DNA of 64,000 nucleotides from Chionoecetes opilio (lineage: Eukaryota > Arthropoda > Malacostraca > Decapoda > Majidae). Below, piece by piece: positions 1 to 10,225 of this stretch (its first letter is position 1; each line of letters opens with the position of its first letter). Both the position numbers and the translations under genes were made by a program. The stretch covers positions 62,001-126,000 of the forward strand of contig JACEEZ010001805.1 of assembly GCA_016584305.1 (NCBI GenBank), read 5' to 3'. A model generated the notes under the pieces. It was given only the letters and a program-made list of their open reading frames with translations, was not told the DNA's origin and made no database searches.

Positions 1-234
1 AGCGAATTCATAACACCGTGGGCTATACGTGTGACAGCCTGGTGGTAAATGATACATCAACACTAGCAGACAATAGGTGGTGCTGTTGGTGCCAATCTGC
101 CGAGGTGGAAGCTGCCGTGGAACGGTTCCCGCCAGTCTTGGCGGCAGTCTCATTCCAACATTCGTCTTGGAAGACGCACGAGTATTTTTCAGGGTATTTT
201 TTAGGGTAAAAAGTGCGTCTTATAAGCCGTAAAA
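1..234. mobile_element. End fragment of a TIR element (CCGTATTTTACGGC family)
   Basis: The right end reads as a terminal inverted repeat ending near GCCGTAAAATAC. Read in reverse it parallels 60638-60890, including the AAGACGAATGTTG and CCTCGGCAGATTGGC blocks. Only one end is in the window, so no transposase or target duplication can be judged. Confidence 0.5.
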
Positions 235-560
235 TACAGTAAGTGCGGAGTCATTAGGAAGCTTTAAAAGCGCATTTCATTTTGGCGTGCCACTGTTTTC
301 AGGAGGCTTCTTCTTCTTCTTGTGACCTTTTCTGCTTAGTGTCGCTTTGTAGGTCGTCTGTCAAGCTCGTGCTCGAGCTTGACACATATCTTCCTTTTTT
401 TGCCACTCTGTAGCCCTTTCTTTCCCTGCCAATGGAGAGCACCTGTTCCCTGGCGCCGTTTGTTTTGATGGCGCTGTATCCAGAATCAGCTGTATGCTCA
501 CCTTCCGACAGGAAATCAACGTTGCAGTGGTACAGGTGGAAACAGAAACCAGAGGGGGTG
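235..560. other. Unassigned sequence
   Basis: A TTC-rich stretch and AT/GC-mixed sequence with no domain-bearing frame. Short open frames on both strands show no recognisable motif. Confidence 0.4.
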
Positions 561-843
561 ACTTGGCATGTAGGAGACTGGGGGAGTAAGTTACTCTATA
601 AAGCAAGAACAGGCACCTTGGAAGTCAACGGAAGGAACAGCAGGGAACTTGAGAACCAGAATTGTAGCTGCAGGGTAGGAGAGAAAGAAACCGTAGAACA
701 TGCTATTGTGGAATGCAACAAGTATAGGAGTCAGAGGGAAAGGCTTATAGCATCAATAGTAACAGTCCTAGGCAGAGAGGAGTGGGACAGGAGACTAGAG
801 CAGAAAGACGGTGCTCTGTGTACGGGGCCCTATATACAGCATA
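561..843 (+). pseudogene. 5'-truncated non-LTR retrotransposon C-terminal tail
   Basis: An open frame carries a pattern like the end of a non-LTR retrotransposon polyprotein: ARTGTLEVNGR, then a Cys-rich CSCRVGEKETVEHAIVEC block followed by KYRSQRERL. The ETVEH...EC arrangement is the Cys/His tail seen after the RT domain in several clades. No RT or endonuclease lies upstream, so this is a 5'-truncated copy. It is cut on the right by the TIR element starting at 846, whose TIR the frame runs into. The clade is not assigned. Confidence 0.55.
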
Positions 844-845
844 TA

Positions 846-2364
846 CAGGGAGGTCCCGTTATACAAGCATTCGGTATACGAGAATCCGATGATACGAGAT
901 GTGTAAATTAGGGTCTATTTTCAATATACGAGATCGAAAATCCAATGATACGACATTCAAACTGGGGTGAATAAAATTATCAAGTTCAAAATGCGCGCCC
1001 TACCACTCCCGGGCTGGACAAAGGGGGATTTGGTTGACCCCAGTGAGGTCACCCCTAGCAAGCCGTGATCTGAAGGGTAATTAAGCATATGGCGCGGCCT
1101 GACATTTAGGGGTAATTAGCAGGTGTGCGGCCCCAACCTTGGGACCGCAGTCAGGTCACCCCTAGCAAGGCGTGACCTGAAGGGTAATTAAGCATATGGC
1201 GCGGCCTGCCCTTTAGGGGTAACTAGCCGCAAAGCCGCCCTCCAGGCGGACTTTTTGGCTAGCTCCTGCGGAGGGCTATTAGTGGGCCATTGGCCCACCA
1301 CCTGTGTTTGGTGGGCCTTCGGCCCACCAAACACAGACTCCAGATAGCCCCTTCTAGCTTTCCTGAAATCAAGGATGTAGAAATGTATGTATTAATGTCA
1401 ACCCATTCACATCACCCCCAACCCATTCCCTCACCCATTACCCATCACCCCCCACCCATTCACTCACCCATTACCCATCACCACACACCCATTCACTCAC
1501 CCATTACCCATCACCCTCATCTATTCCCTCACCCATCACCCCCCACCCATTCACTCACCCATTACCCATCACCCCACCCATTCACTCACCCATTACCCAT
1601 CACCCTACATCAAGGTTTCCTCAATTCTCGCAACCCACTTTTTTTCACAATTCTCGCTAATAGGCTGCTAAAAAAAAGAAAAAAAAGTGATCGGATCATC
1701 TCATAAGTGGGCTTAAAACCTTCCCCTGGTCGACCCGATTCCAAAACTGTGCCATCTGAGGGGATTGCGCCACTGGGGGCGGCACCTATCGTGGACAGAC
1801 AGACACACAGACAGACACAGATGGCGCAGCCTGACATTTAGGGGTAATTAGCAGGTGTGCGGCCCCAACCTTGGGACCTCAGTCAGGTCACCCCTAGCAA
1901 GGCGTGATCTGAAGGGTAATTAAGCATATGGAGGGGCCTGACCTTTAGGGGTAATTAGCAAGGTGTGGGGCCCCAACCTTGGGACCCCTACACTACCTTC
2001 TCTTGTATCACGCGGCGTCCCCTACATTACAGCGTCTTTTTTGCTTGTTATGCATGTTTAATGTTTAATTAATGTGCAGTTATGTTATTTTGTGTGCTAT
2101 TTTCTCTTTGAGAATGCTTTTTCTCCTTTTTCTACAGAATAGGTAGTACAGTGTGGGTAATATAGACGCTGTGTGTTTGTTGTGTTTGCTATAGTTTATT
2201 TTAGCTTGTAAAACATGTCTTTTTTTTTTCTTTCTTTTTTTAATTGATGGGGTCCTGGAACCAAACCTATATTTTACCATTAGTTATGTGTTTCGTTATA
2301 CGAGATTTCGCTTTACGAGTATGCCAGGTGGAACCTAACTGCTCGTATCTTCGGGACCTCCCTT
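846..2364 (+). mobile_element. Tigger/pogo-like TIR element, CAGGGAGGTCCCG family, copy 1
   Basis: The left end CAGGGAGGTCCCGTTATAC follows TA. The right end reads CTTCGGGACCTCCCTTA, giving inverted ends with the divergent interiors ATACGAGCATTCGG and ATACGAGCAGTTAGG. The interior has local repeats (GGTCACCCCTAGCAAG; GTAATTAAGCATATGGCG) and no transposase frame, so it is non-autonomous. Four relatives lie at 7790, 16769, 16969 and 54642. The CCCATT repeat at 1222-1826 interrupts it. Confidence 0.8.
1222..1826 (+). repeat. Unclassified interspersed repeat with CCCATT minisatellite, copy 1
   Basis: Starts CTAGCCGCAAAGCCGCC, followed by inverted repeats such as GGTGGGCCTTCGGCCCACC. Then comes a block of roughly 30-bp units built from CCCATTCACTCACCCATTACCCATCAC (about 1404-1605), then a unique tail ending in CAGACA repeats. 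The same order occurs at 4590-5272 and 25866-26541. This copy lacks the TTATATTATTATAGAT end. It is inserted in the CAGGGAGG element. Confidence 0.75.
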
Positions 2365-2658
2365 ATGATAGTCGGGGGACAAAACTTCAATAATCCGGAA
2401 ATTTCGAAAATCCGGCAGTCCTAAGGTCCCGTGGTTGCCAAATTAGTGATGGGCAACTGTATATATAATCCCCCCATTATTCGGATCCTTGCATTACTCG
2501 GACCACTCCTTGGCCCAATTAGTCCCAATATGAGAGGTTTTACTGTATATGGATACTTTTTTGCACCACTGAGTTTGAAGTTTTGTGGCTGCTTTTCTCT
2601 CACTCATATTCTAGTGGTAGCTGGCAATCCACTCTATACATCACGAGAGCCGTAGAGA
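2365..2658. other. Possible TIR element remnant
   Basis: TTCAATAATCCGGAAATTTCG on the left and GAGAGGTTTTACTGTAT near 2536-2553 have the wording of pogo/Tigger-type ends, but a matched pair is not convincing. No coding sequence is seen. Confidence 0.25.
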
Positions 2659-2945
2659 AATGTCACCTGCCCTCAGTCGTGTTCTTGATAGAATGAAGGA
2701 TATATCTGGCAACTCTCGTGACTCGCCGGGTGGGAGGCCTTCACCCGAGTGTCCACCCAGATTCTCGATTTTCTTTTTCTAATTCTGATGAAGAAGAAGG
2801 CAGTAAATACAGCCTGCATGACTCTGAATACGATGTCAGCAGTGACATGTTGTCGCAGGTCAGACTTGCCTGCCCGGAGCTCCTGTGCGAGCCCTTGCCC
2901 AGACCCCCCTTTCCACCCACCGAGTCGAAGCGTGGGAAAATATGA
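2659..2945 (+). pseudogene. Acidic/Ser-rich open frame, possibly a transposase N-terminus
   Basis: An ATG at 2659 opens MSPALSRVLDRMKDISG and runs into a stop. A second frame covers an acidic Ser-rich stretch (SNSDEEEGSKYSLHDSEYD) and a proline-rich end before stopping at 2945. Acidic N-termini like this are common in piggyBac-type transposases, but no catalytic region follows. A single host exon cannot be excluded. The product is not recognised. Confidence 0.25.
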
Positions 2946-3002
2946 AAACTTATTTCTTTCTCTAATTATTTTTTTGTACTGTACTTATATTGTGCCACAA
3001 TA

Positions 3003-4133
3003 CAGTGGTCCCTCACGTTTGGTGATTTAATTAGTCTTGCCAAACCATCGCCAAAAGTTAATTTTGCCAAACGCGAATAGTACTTTCAATGGGAAAATTA
3101 TCCATTACTCTTTGATGAGGCCCGAGTTCACCCTTTTGACCTCCATTATTGTAATTTAACTGCTTAAAGCAAAGACATTATGCATGAAACATTAACAGCA
3201 GTACAAAAAACAATAGATAATAGATAACAGATGTTATTTACCATGAATTATTTAGAGTTAGGCGCCGATGTAATGCATAATACTAAGAAAAAACAAGAGC
3301 TGGGTCAACAAGGTGGCGGTTGCTGCTACCAAGATGGCCGTCAGATGTGAATATCACCCCCTTTCCGCTGCCGCTCTCCACTGTAAAACGTGATATCTCT
3401 GGTCTTCCGCTTCACCTGAGATACCCCGCTAGGCGACGCCCTCCGTGCCACCACCATGGGGTCATTACTACAGCTCAGACTCCTCCCCGCACCCATGGAT
3501 AAGAAAAAGATCCCTGGATGTCTCCCTCACCTGCCTGCGGGCTGCCGCCACACAACACTCACGACCCACCTGACGACGAGCCTAGTCTTTGACGAGGTCC
3601 GAGTTCACCCTTTTGACCTCCATTTTCGTACTTTAACTGCTTAAAAGCAAAGACATATTACATGAAACATTAACAGCAATACAAAAGACAATAGATAACA
3701 ATGTTATTTATCGTGAATTATTTAGAGTTAGGCCTGGTGAGACGAGTGAATGTGGTGGTTGTGGCTGTGATTACCTTTCCTCCACTCTCGTTTCTCCACT
3801 TTTTTGCCATTGTCCTTATCATCACCTGGCTTCCTCGAACCACCACCACCACCAGTACTTGTAGATGCCATAGTCTTAGCTCGAAACGCCAAAGGTACCG
3901 TCACTTGGAGGAAAAAAGCAGCGCAGTCGTCAAGATTGCTGCCAGGAAATAACAAACAGCAACATGGACGCTTGCGGGCGGTGCATTCTGGGCCGACGCC
4001 ATTCCGTGATGTCAGCGCGCGTCTCGCCAAAAGTGAATTTGAAGCGCCAAATTGAGATTCTGGTACCAAAGCCAAACTATCGCCGATATTGTGTTTCGCC
4101 AAACTGAGACTCGCCAAATGCGAGGGACCACTG
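3003..4133. mobile_element. Tigger-like TIR element, CAGTGGTCCCTC family, copy 1
   Basis: Bounded by TA: CAGTGGTCCCTCACGTTTGG on the left and CGAGGGACCACTG on the right, with further subterminal similarity around CGCCAAA. No transposase frame remains. The interior holds a decayed retrotransposon tail (3345-3600) and a partial direct repeat: the GCTTAAAGCAAAGACATTA block near 3165 returns near 3640. A second copy at 47105-50311 shares both ends and the interior. Confidence 0.8.
3345..3600 (+). pseudogene. Decayed fragment of an RNase H-bearing non-LTR tail
   Basis: The frame reads DVNITPFPLPLSTVKR, matching DVNTTPFPLPLFVAKR in the better copy at 36866. Later blocks match in shifted frames (CTCCGTGCCACCACCATGG, GACAACACTCACGACCCACC). 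It is a heavily mutated partial copy inside the TIR element at 3003-4133. A reverse-oriented relative lies at 13930-14100. Confidence 0.5.
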
Positions 4134-4209
4134 TATTTCACATTTTTTTTCTACAATATCAAGAGATACTTTTTTAATGTGATGCAATTTCTATATTCTT
4201 TTCATATTA

Positions 4210-5674
4210 CAGTCAAACCCCGATATAACGGACTAAAGGGGGGGCAGGAGTGGTCCGTTAAAGCCGATTGTCCGTTATAGCGAGGTTATTTTCCCAAGGG
4301 TGGAAAAATATATGAAAAAAACGAAAAAATTGTGAAATAAATGAGAAATAATCACAAACACAACCAGACTGTGTAGCTATGTTGGGAGGTAAACAGTGAC
4401 TGGCACTACATGCTGAATTTGGTCCGCTCCACACGTGAAATAAATGAGAAATAAACACAAACACAACCAGACCATGTAGCTAGTCAAGCTCAAGCTCTAG
4501 AGAAAGGTAAACAAACAATAAGCTAGGCACAGCCCGTGGCTGTCAAAGGTATTGCATATTATCATGACTAATGCTCATTATTATATATATTACTAGCCGC
4601 AAAGCCGCCCTCCGGGCGGACTTTTTGGCTAGCTCCTGCGGAGGGCTATTGGTGGGACTTCGGCCCACCACCTGTGTTTGGTGGGCCTTCGGCCCACCAA
4701 ACACAGACTCTCCAGATAGCCCCTTCTAGCTTTCCTGAAATCATGGATGTAGAAATGTATGTATTAACGCCAACCCATTCACATCACCACCAACCCATTC
4801 ACTCACCCATTACCCATCACCCCCCACCCATTCACTCACCCATTACCCATCACCCCCCACCCATTCACTCACCCATTACCCATCACCACACACCCATTCA
4901 CTCACCCATTACCCATCACCCCCCATCTATTCCCTCACCCATTACCCCCCACCCATTCACTCTCCCATCACCCCACACCCATTACCCATCGCCCCACCCA
5001 TTCACTCACCCATTACCCATCAAACTACATCAAGGTTTCCTCAATTCTCGCAACTCACTTTTTTTCACAATTCTCGCTAATAGGCTGCTAAAAAAAAAAA
5101 AAAAAAAGTGATCGGATCATCTCATAAGTGGGCTTAAAACCTTCCCCTGGTCGACCCAATTCCAAAACTGTGCCATATGAGGAGATTGTGCACTAGGGGC
5201 GGCACCTATCGCGGACAGACAGACAGACACACACACACACACACTTTCGCTTATATTATTATAGATAGATATGGTTGTTAAGTGCAGTTCTATACACGTG
5301 TCACTATTCAGGTCAGTGTAGCACTGCGTGTCACCTTAGGTAAGGGTGATTTAGGATGTTGAGGTGACAGGGAGAGCGTAGCAGCGGCTACGCCATAACA
5401 CTAATAATCACTATTTTAAACATTACACACCTTCTACCACTAAATCACTAGCAACACAGGCTCCTTCCTTATATATCTTAATATGTGATACATCAAAACT
5501 CCTTAAAACCCAAGCATTCCAAGGTAAAATGAGAAAATAATACAATTGTGTTGAGCGGACAATTCAAGCGGCGATGAGCTGTCTAATATGAAAAAAAAAA
5601 AAAAAGTCACACAAATGGAGTCCGTTACACCCGAAGTCCGTTACATCGAGGTCCGTTATATCGAGGTTTGACTG
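4210..5674. mobile_element. Tigger-like TIR element, CAGTCAAACCTCGATATAACGG family, copy 1
   Basis: The left end CAGTCAAACCCCGATATAAC follows TA; the right end GTTATATCGAGGTTTGACTG precedes TA. No transposase is found. Copies at 58373-59839 and 62235-63810 share the interior, including CACAACCAGACTGTGTAGCTATG and GCACTGCGTGTCACCTTAG. The CCCATT repeat (4590-5272) interrupts it. The empty site is visible near 59447, where ATTATATATATTATATGG is continuous. Confidence 0.85.
4590..5272 (+). repeat. Unclassified interspersed repeat with CCCATT minisatellite, copy 2
   Basis: The most complete copy: CTAGCCGCAAAGCC start, GGGCGGACTTTTTGGC, a GGTGGGCC stem, the CCCATTCACTCACCCATTACCC block (about 4785-5020), a poly-A-like run, (CA)n, and TTCGCTTATATTATTATAGAT at the end. 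No coding frame with recognised motifs. The ending resembles 3' ends of some non-LTR families, but the class is not established. Confidence 0.75.
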
Positions 5675-5832
5675 TACGTATATCTATATTTCCCCGCACT
5701 TAAGAAATGTGTGGATTATGAGGCAGCCGCACTTTAAGAGTTAATTCATTGAGTGACTTTTTCCGACTAGAATTAACCTACAATGCCTACATATCATACC
5801 AACCATTGCCAAGGTTATCTCTTAACCCACAG

Positions 5833-5990
5833 CCAAGAAAGAGTTGCACTGTCCAGCAGGGGGTGACCAGGACACATCAGTTGACGCTGAGAAGAACCAT
5901 CTCCACATAGAAATTGATGATCGACGAAGTGCTCTCCTTAATCACAGGATGATAAAAAATACACTGCAGTCAGCGGCTTTCAACATCCAG
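5833..5990 (+). CDS. Putative host exon A of an unrecognised gene
   Basis: A 158-bp segment has a splice acceptor (TTAACCCACAG, ending 5832) and a donor (CATCCAG then GTAATT, 5991). Read after two leading bases it is open for 52 codons: KKELHCPAGGDQDTSVDAEK at the start, RRSALLNHRMIKNTLQ later, ending AFNIQ at a codon boundary. It does not resemble the surrounding repeats. It ends in phase 0 and exon B (29028) starts in phase 0, so the two can join without a shift. The sequence is hydrophilic and without a recognised domain. No start codon or promoter for this gene is in view. Exonic status is inferred from splice sites and phase only. Confidence 0.6.
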
Positions 5991-6765
5991 GTAATTAAAA
6001 TAGATAGTTTATAGCAAGATCTTGCTTATTATCTCAAGATTATGATTAATTTTATTTTTTTTTATTTTTATTTTTATTTTTATTATCATTATTATTCTAT
6101 TCCTTTTAATTGTAATAATTTGTATTATCTTTGTTATCATTATTTTCCTTTCTTTTTTGTGGCAGCAGAATCTGATCAAGACTGTAGATAATGATGCAGC
6201 ATAAATAGTCTTCCTTCCAGATGGTCTATAAGTTTCAGAGAAAAGAAAGTTCAATGTAATGAAGACCATGCTTATATGTGGTGCTACCAAAAACTTTATG
6301 AAATTTGAATGGTGAATATGTGGTACAAATTTAAATTGTTGCCACTTATCTTTTGTGAACCAGTGTGGCATGTGGCTTTGCACTTTTGTACTGAGCACAT
6401 TTTTTCTTTGGTGTTACATGCTATAGCTTTGTTCAGTAGTCCTTGGATGACACGGACCCTGCTATTACGTATTTATGAAAATCTGGTAAAAAATCTTAAA
6501 AATTTTATGAAAAATATGAACTGAATAGACATTCAAATAAACTGCCAATTTCCATTTTCCTGCCCAGCAAGTTAATTTGTATGTACGATGTGTTCATGCT
6601 GTGCTTGCCGGTTAATTGCAGCTTTTTTTCAGTGGATAAACTGGGAAATACAGTACATATACAAAGATGGGGAAAAATGCCAAACTGACGAAGAATTTGT
6701 GATTCATCCGCTAGGTGTTTCTACCTTAGTTTCTCACCAGTTTAATATTTTTATGTCAGCTATGC
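5991..6765. other. AT-rich intronic sequence
   Basis: Low-complexity T/A-rich sequence (6040-6130) followed by AT-rich sequence. No repeat family or coding motif could be assigned. Confidence 0.5.
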
Positions 6766-7500
6766 CTCGTCTCTTTGAGACTTTTGAGACGAGGAGGCCT
6801 GACAATGGCGAGACTATCAGTGGGGGTTACACCTACCACTGGTCCGGCATGAGCAATGGTCACCGTGTCCGGGGAGTAGCTATAGGCATCTCCAGCAAAC
6901 TGCAGCCGTCTGTTGTTGAGGTTACTCCGGTTGATGAACGTATAATGCGGGTGAGAATGAAACACACTCTGGGTTTCATGTCTCTTGTTGCAGTGTACAG
7001 TATGTATGCTCCTACCAAGGTGTGTGAAACTGAAGAGAAGGAGATGTTCTACGCCACGCTTGATTCTGTATTAGACCAGTGTCCTCCTCGGGACACTCTC
7101 ATTGTCTTGGGCGACTTCAATGCTACTACTGGCACTGTGAGAGATGGCTTTGAGTTATGTGTTGGTCCCCATGGCTCTGGTACCAGGAACATTAACGGTT
7201 CTCTCCTTCTGAATTTCGCGAGGTCCAGAAGGTTGAGAATAAAAATGGTATCATAGACCAGAGCTGCACCGCTGGACATGGTATAGTAATGCCGGAGGGT
7301 TAGCTAAGGAGATCGACCACATCCTCGTTAGTACTCGTTGGAGGATCCTCCAGAACAGCAGGGTTTACCGGGGTGCTGAGTTCTTTGCAACTGATCACAG
7401 ACTTGTTGTTGCTACACATAAGCTTCATGTCAAGTCCAGAAGAATCTCAAGAGGGAATCTTAAGAATCTCATACTGTGTTTCATCTTGAGAAGCTGAAGG
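6766..7500 (+). pseudogene. RTE-like retrotransposon copy 1, endonuclease domain
   Basis: The frame encodes an apurinic-type endonuclease as in RTE-related non-LTR elements. In order it shows YHWSGMSNGHRVRGVAIG, VYAPT-like YSMYAPTKVCE, the metal-site GDFNATTG, VGPHGSGTRNINGSLLLNFA and, after a frameshift near 7250, KEIDHILVSTRW and ATDHRLVVATH (the catalytic DH). This domain nicks target DNA to prime reverse transcription. The N-terminal catalytic Asn/Glu part is missing or degenerate. The copy resumes at 8521 and again at 14822, split by later insertions. The frameshift and stops make it non-functional. Confidence 0.8.
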
Positions 7501-7789
7501 ACTTGGCATGAGCCCATGTGGCTACCGTAGTCCGTAGATAACACTAGTCGCCAGTCACTCGCCACTGCACTAATGTCGCCAGGCGCCATATATTGCGAAT
7601 TTTAGCATCACTACAGACTTTTATGTGCCACTGAAGAGGCATGCACAGTAGTTTTTATGAAAAATACTTTTCGTATTTTAAAATTATATTTAATTACCTG
7701 TATTTATTATTATTTATCCCAAGGGTTGAAAACCCGCGAGTAATCAAATCTGCGAGCCTGAAACCCGCGAGCATGAAGGGTTTATTGTA
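7501..7789. other. Unassigned insert with a TIR-like end
   Basis: This segment replaces part of the RTE linker. Its right part (7725-7788) repeats ACCCGCGAG and ends GAAGGGTTTATTG, reminiscent of a Tigger-type end, but no partner end was found. Confidence 0.3.
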
Positions 7790-8520
7790 TAGGGAAGTCC
7801 CGAAGATACGAGCAGTTAGGTTCCACCTGGCATACTCGTAAAGCGAAATCTCGTATAGCGAAATACATAACTAATGGTAAAATATAGGTTTGGTTCCAGG
7901 ACCCAATCAAAGACATGTTTTTCAAACTAAAATAAACTGCAGCGGTCCCAAGGTTGGGGACGCACACCTGGCTAATTACCCCTAAAGGTCAGGCCGCACA
8001 CCTGGCTAATTACCCTTAGGTCACGCCTTGCTTGGGGTGACCTGACTGGGATCAACCAAAATCCCCCATTGTCCAGCCCGGGAGTCCTGTATTCAGTCGG
8101 TTACCTACCAACCACTACAGTGAGAGGAACACCACTCCTTCTCTCCCTGTGTTCCTCTCACTGTGGTGGTAGGTAGGTAATTGCCAGAAGCTGGTCTAGG
8201 AAGCCAGGGCGGGAACCCAGCAATGGAGGTGCGGGAGGAATTTGGGTCACGAGCGAGTCAGGTGTTGGCTTGACCTTTAGGGGTAATTAGCCAGGTGTGC
8301 GGTGAGCTTGGGGCCACCACAACATCATCATACAGCCTAGGACAGCCCAAATGCATACGTGGTAGGGCGCGCATTTTGAACTTGGTAATTTTACTCACCC
8401 CAGTTTGAATGTCGTAGCATTGGATTTTCGATCTCGTATATTGAAAATAGACCCTAATTGACTAAGCTCGTATCATTGATTTCTTGTATACCGAATGCTC
8501 GTATAACGGGACTTCCCTGT
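7790..8520 (-). mobile_element. CAGGGAGGTCCCG-family TIR element, copy 2
   Basis: Reverse orientation relative to copy 1: TAGGGAAGTCCCGAAGATAC at left, CGTATAACGGGACTTCCCTG at right, both next to TA. The interior is shortened and rearranged, with CCACTACAGTGAGAGGAACAC and its inverse flanking 8105-8175. No transposase. It sits inside RTE copy 1. Confidence 0.75.
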
Positions 8521-8687
8521 ACTTTGGGCAGTTGTTCACGGCGGACCCTCCAATTGGGCAGCTTCACACCACTGGATTACTGGCAGTGGATGCCGATCCT
8601 CATATTGACAAAACCGTACCCTCTCATGACGAAGTCTGAGAGGCTGTAGCAAAGTTGAGGGGTGGAAAGGCAGCTGGTGTTTGTAAT
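8521..8687 (+). pseudogene. RTE-like copy 1, linker between endonuclease and RT
   Basis: Frame YFGQLFTADPPIGQLHTTG then AVAKLRGGKAAGVCNI is the pre-RT linker of RTE-like elements (the K-L-R-G-G-K-A-A-G motif). It joins in sense to SEILKAGG at 14828, showing that the SINE (8688) and the large TIR element (9051-14820) were inserted into this copy. Confidence 0.75.
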
Positions 8688-9049
8688 ATAGGGGAGGCTG
8701 TAGCAGAGTGGTAAGCGTCTCCGAGTGGTGTGCTTGGTCACCCGAGTTCGATCCCCGATGAGGCCGAATTTCCACTTAAGATCTTTCTGCAACCGTCGAG
8801 TGGCCTAAGAGCACCCACATGCAACCCATTGACTCTACCTTCGATTGTGAGTGCATCGGAGGACACAGGGGGGGCGGCATGAGCCTCTAATCACAGGCGT
8901 CACTATAAAAATCCTGCCTGCGCCACCACTGGCGAGGGCCAGCCATCACAGTCCTCGAGTGACCCTACAGGACCTACCATCCCAGCCCTAGAGGTCACTG
9001 CCTACAGGTGCTATAGGCACAAATGTAAAAAATAATAATAATAATAATA
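8688..9049 (+). mobile_element. tRNA-derived SINE, family 1
   Basis: The head resembles a class II (Ser/Leu-like) tRNA: GGCTGTAGCAGAGTGGTAAGCG as A box and CCGAGTTCGATCCCC as B box. The unrelated body includes GGCGTCACTATAAAAATCCTG, CGCCACCACTGGCGAGGGCC and a TGCCTACAGGTGCTATAGG end, with an (AAT)n tail. The tRNA fold is degenerate and fused to the body, so it is not a tRNA gene. Confidence 0.85.
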
Positions 9050-10225
9050 TCGTAAATGGTGGCGTATAAGTCGACCAGGCGTACAAGTCGACCTCATGAT
9101 TATTAGCTCAAGATTACGGGTTAGGCCTAGACTTGCCGTATAAGTCAGCCCAAAAAATATGGTAGGCTACTGGTAGGCCAAAGCTTACAAAGTCTTTACC
9201 CCCGTAGTGTATGGTCACGATATATTTGTAGATCAGAATTACCAGTTGTATTGTTAGAGTGTGAGGTACGATGATTGGGCTGACAGCGCTCGGCAAGCAG
9301 CCAGGCAGTTGTTGTTGTTGTAGTTGTCTGACTGGCTGCTTCGGTTCAGTGGCGTTCCGGTCAGTTGTTTACAATCTGTGTATCAGCTGTTGGAAACAGC
9401 CTATGGTTTTATGTTGATATAAACTGAATTTATATTATTATTCTATTGTTTATATATTAATCTGTGTGTTAAATATGTTCTAAGGTGAAATATTTTGAAA
9501 AAATATTGTTTTGTATTTTAACATTTTCTTTTCATTCATACCTTACATTTGATAATTCTGCCATGAAAACTCCTACGTGCATCAAAATCGGTCTCTTTAA
9601 CAGTTTAAATGGCCAGCCGATCAGAGCGCACATGGCTGGACATTTAAATGCCCAGGAATTTATCTTCATAATGCGATTTGAATGGATATAGAGTAATTTT
9701 TGCACTTTATAGTAGTCTATCCTTTCACAAAAACGTTTTCTCTTAGTCCACCTAATGAGAGAATGTGTGTAAACAACACCAGCTACACACAAGACCTCCT
9801 CCACATCCTTTGTGTGTCTTCGACTTGATTTTACTCATATTATCATCAGTTAGAGCAAGAGGTCTGAATTATACAAGAAGAGGTTGGCAAGTATTTCAAG
9901 AGCACGGGAAGCAAAGAAAAGCAGCCATGGAGTTGAAGGGACTCTCGCCAAGGCTATTTTTCTAATTTTGTACCGGTAAAGGCCATATACATCTTATCCT
10001 TCATTTTCCATGATTATAAAGATAGAACAATAATTTTTTTCACATATAAATGACTAATAGGTACAGAAGAAGTGTACCAATTTTGATGCACCTAGGACTT
10101 ATACTTACTGAGCTATGAGATAAAGCGAGTTATTTTTTTCAACGCTAATTTCTGACAAATAATACTTTGCTAGAAGAAAAACGGTCCCCTTTTTCCCCTT
10201 TCCCCCTAGACGGTCCCCTTTCCCT

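Noticed and set aside
432..560. Upstream part of the frame ending at 911
   Set aside because: Only the 561-843 part carries retrotransposon motifs; the rest shows no similarity to them and the end reads into a TIR.
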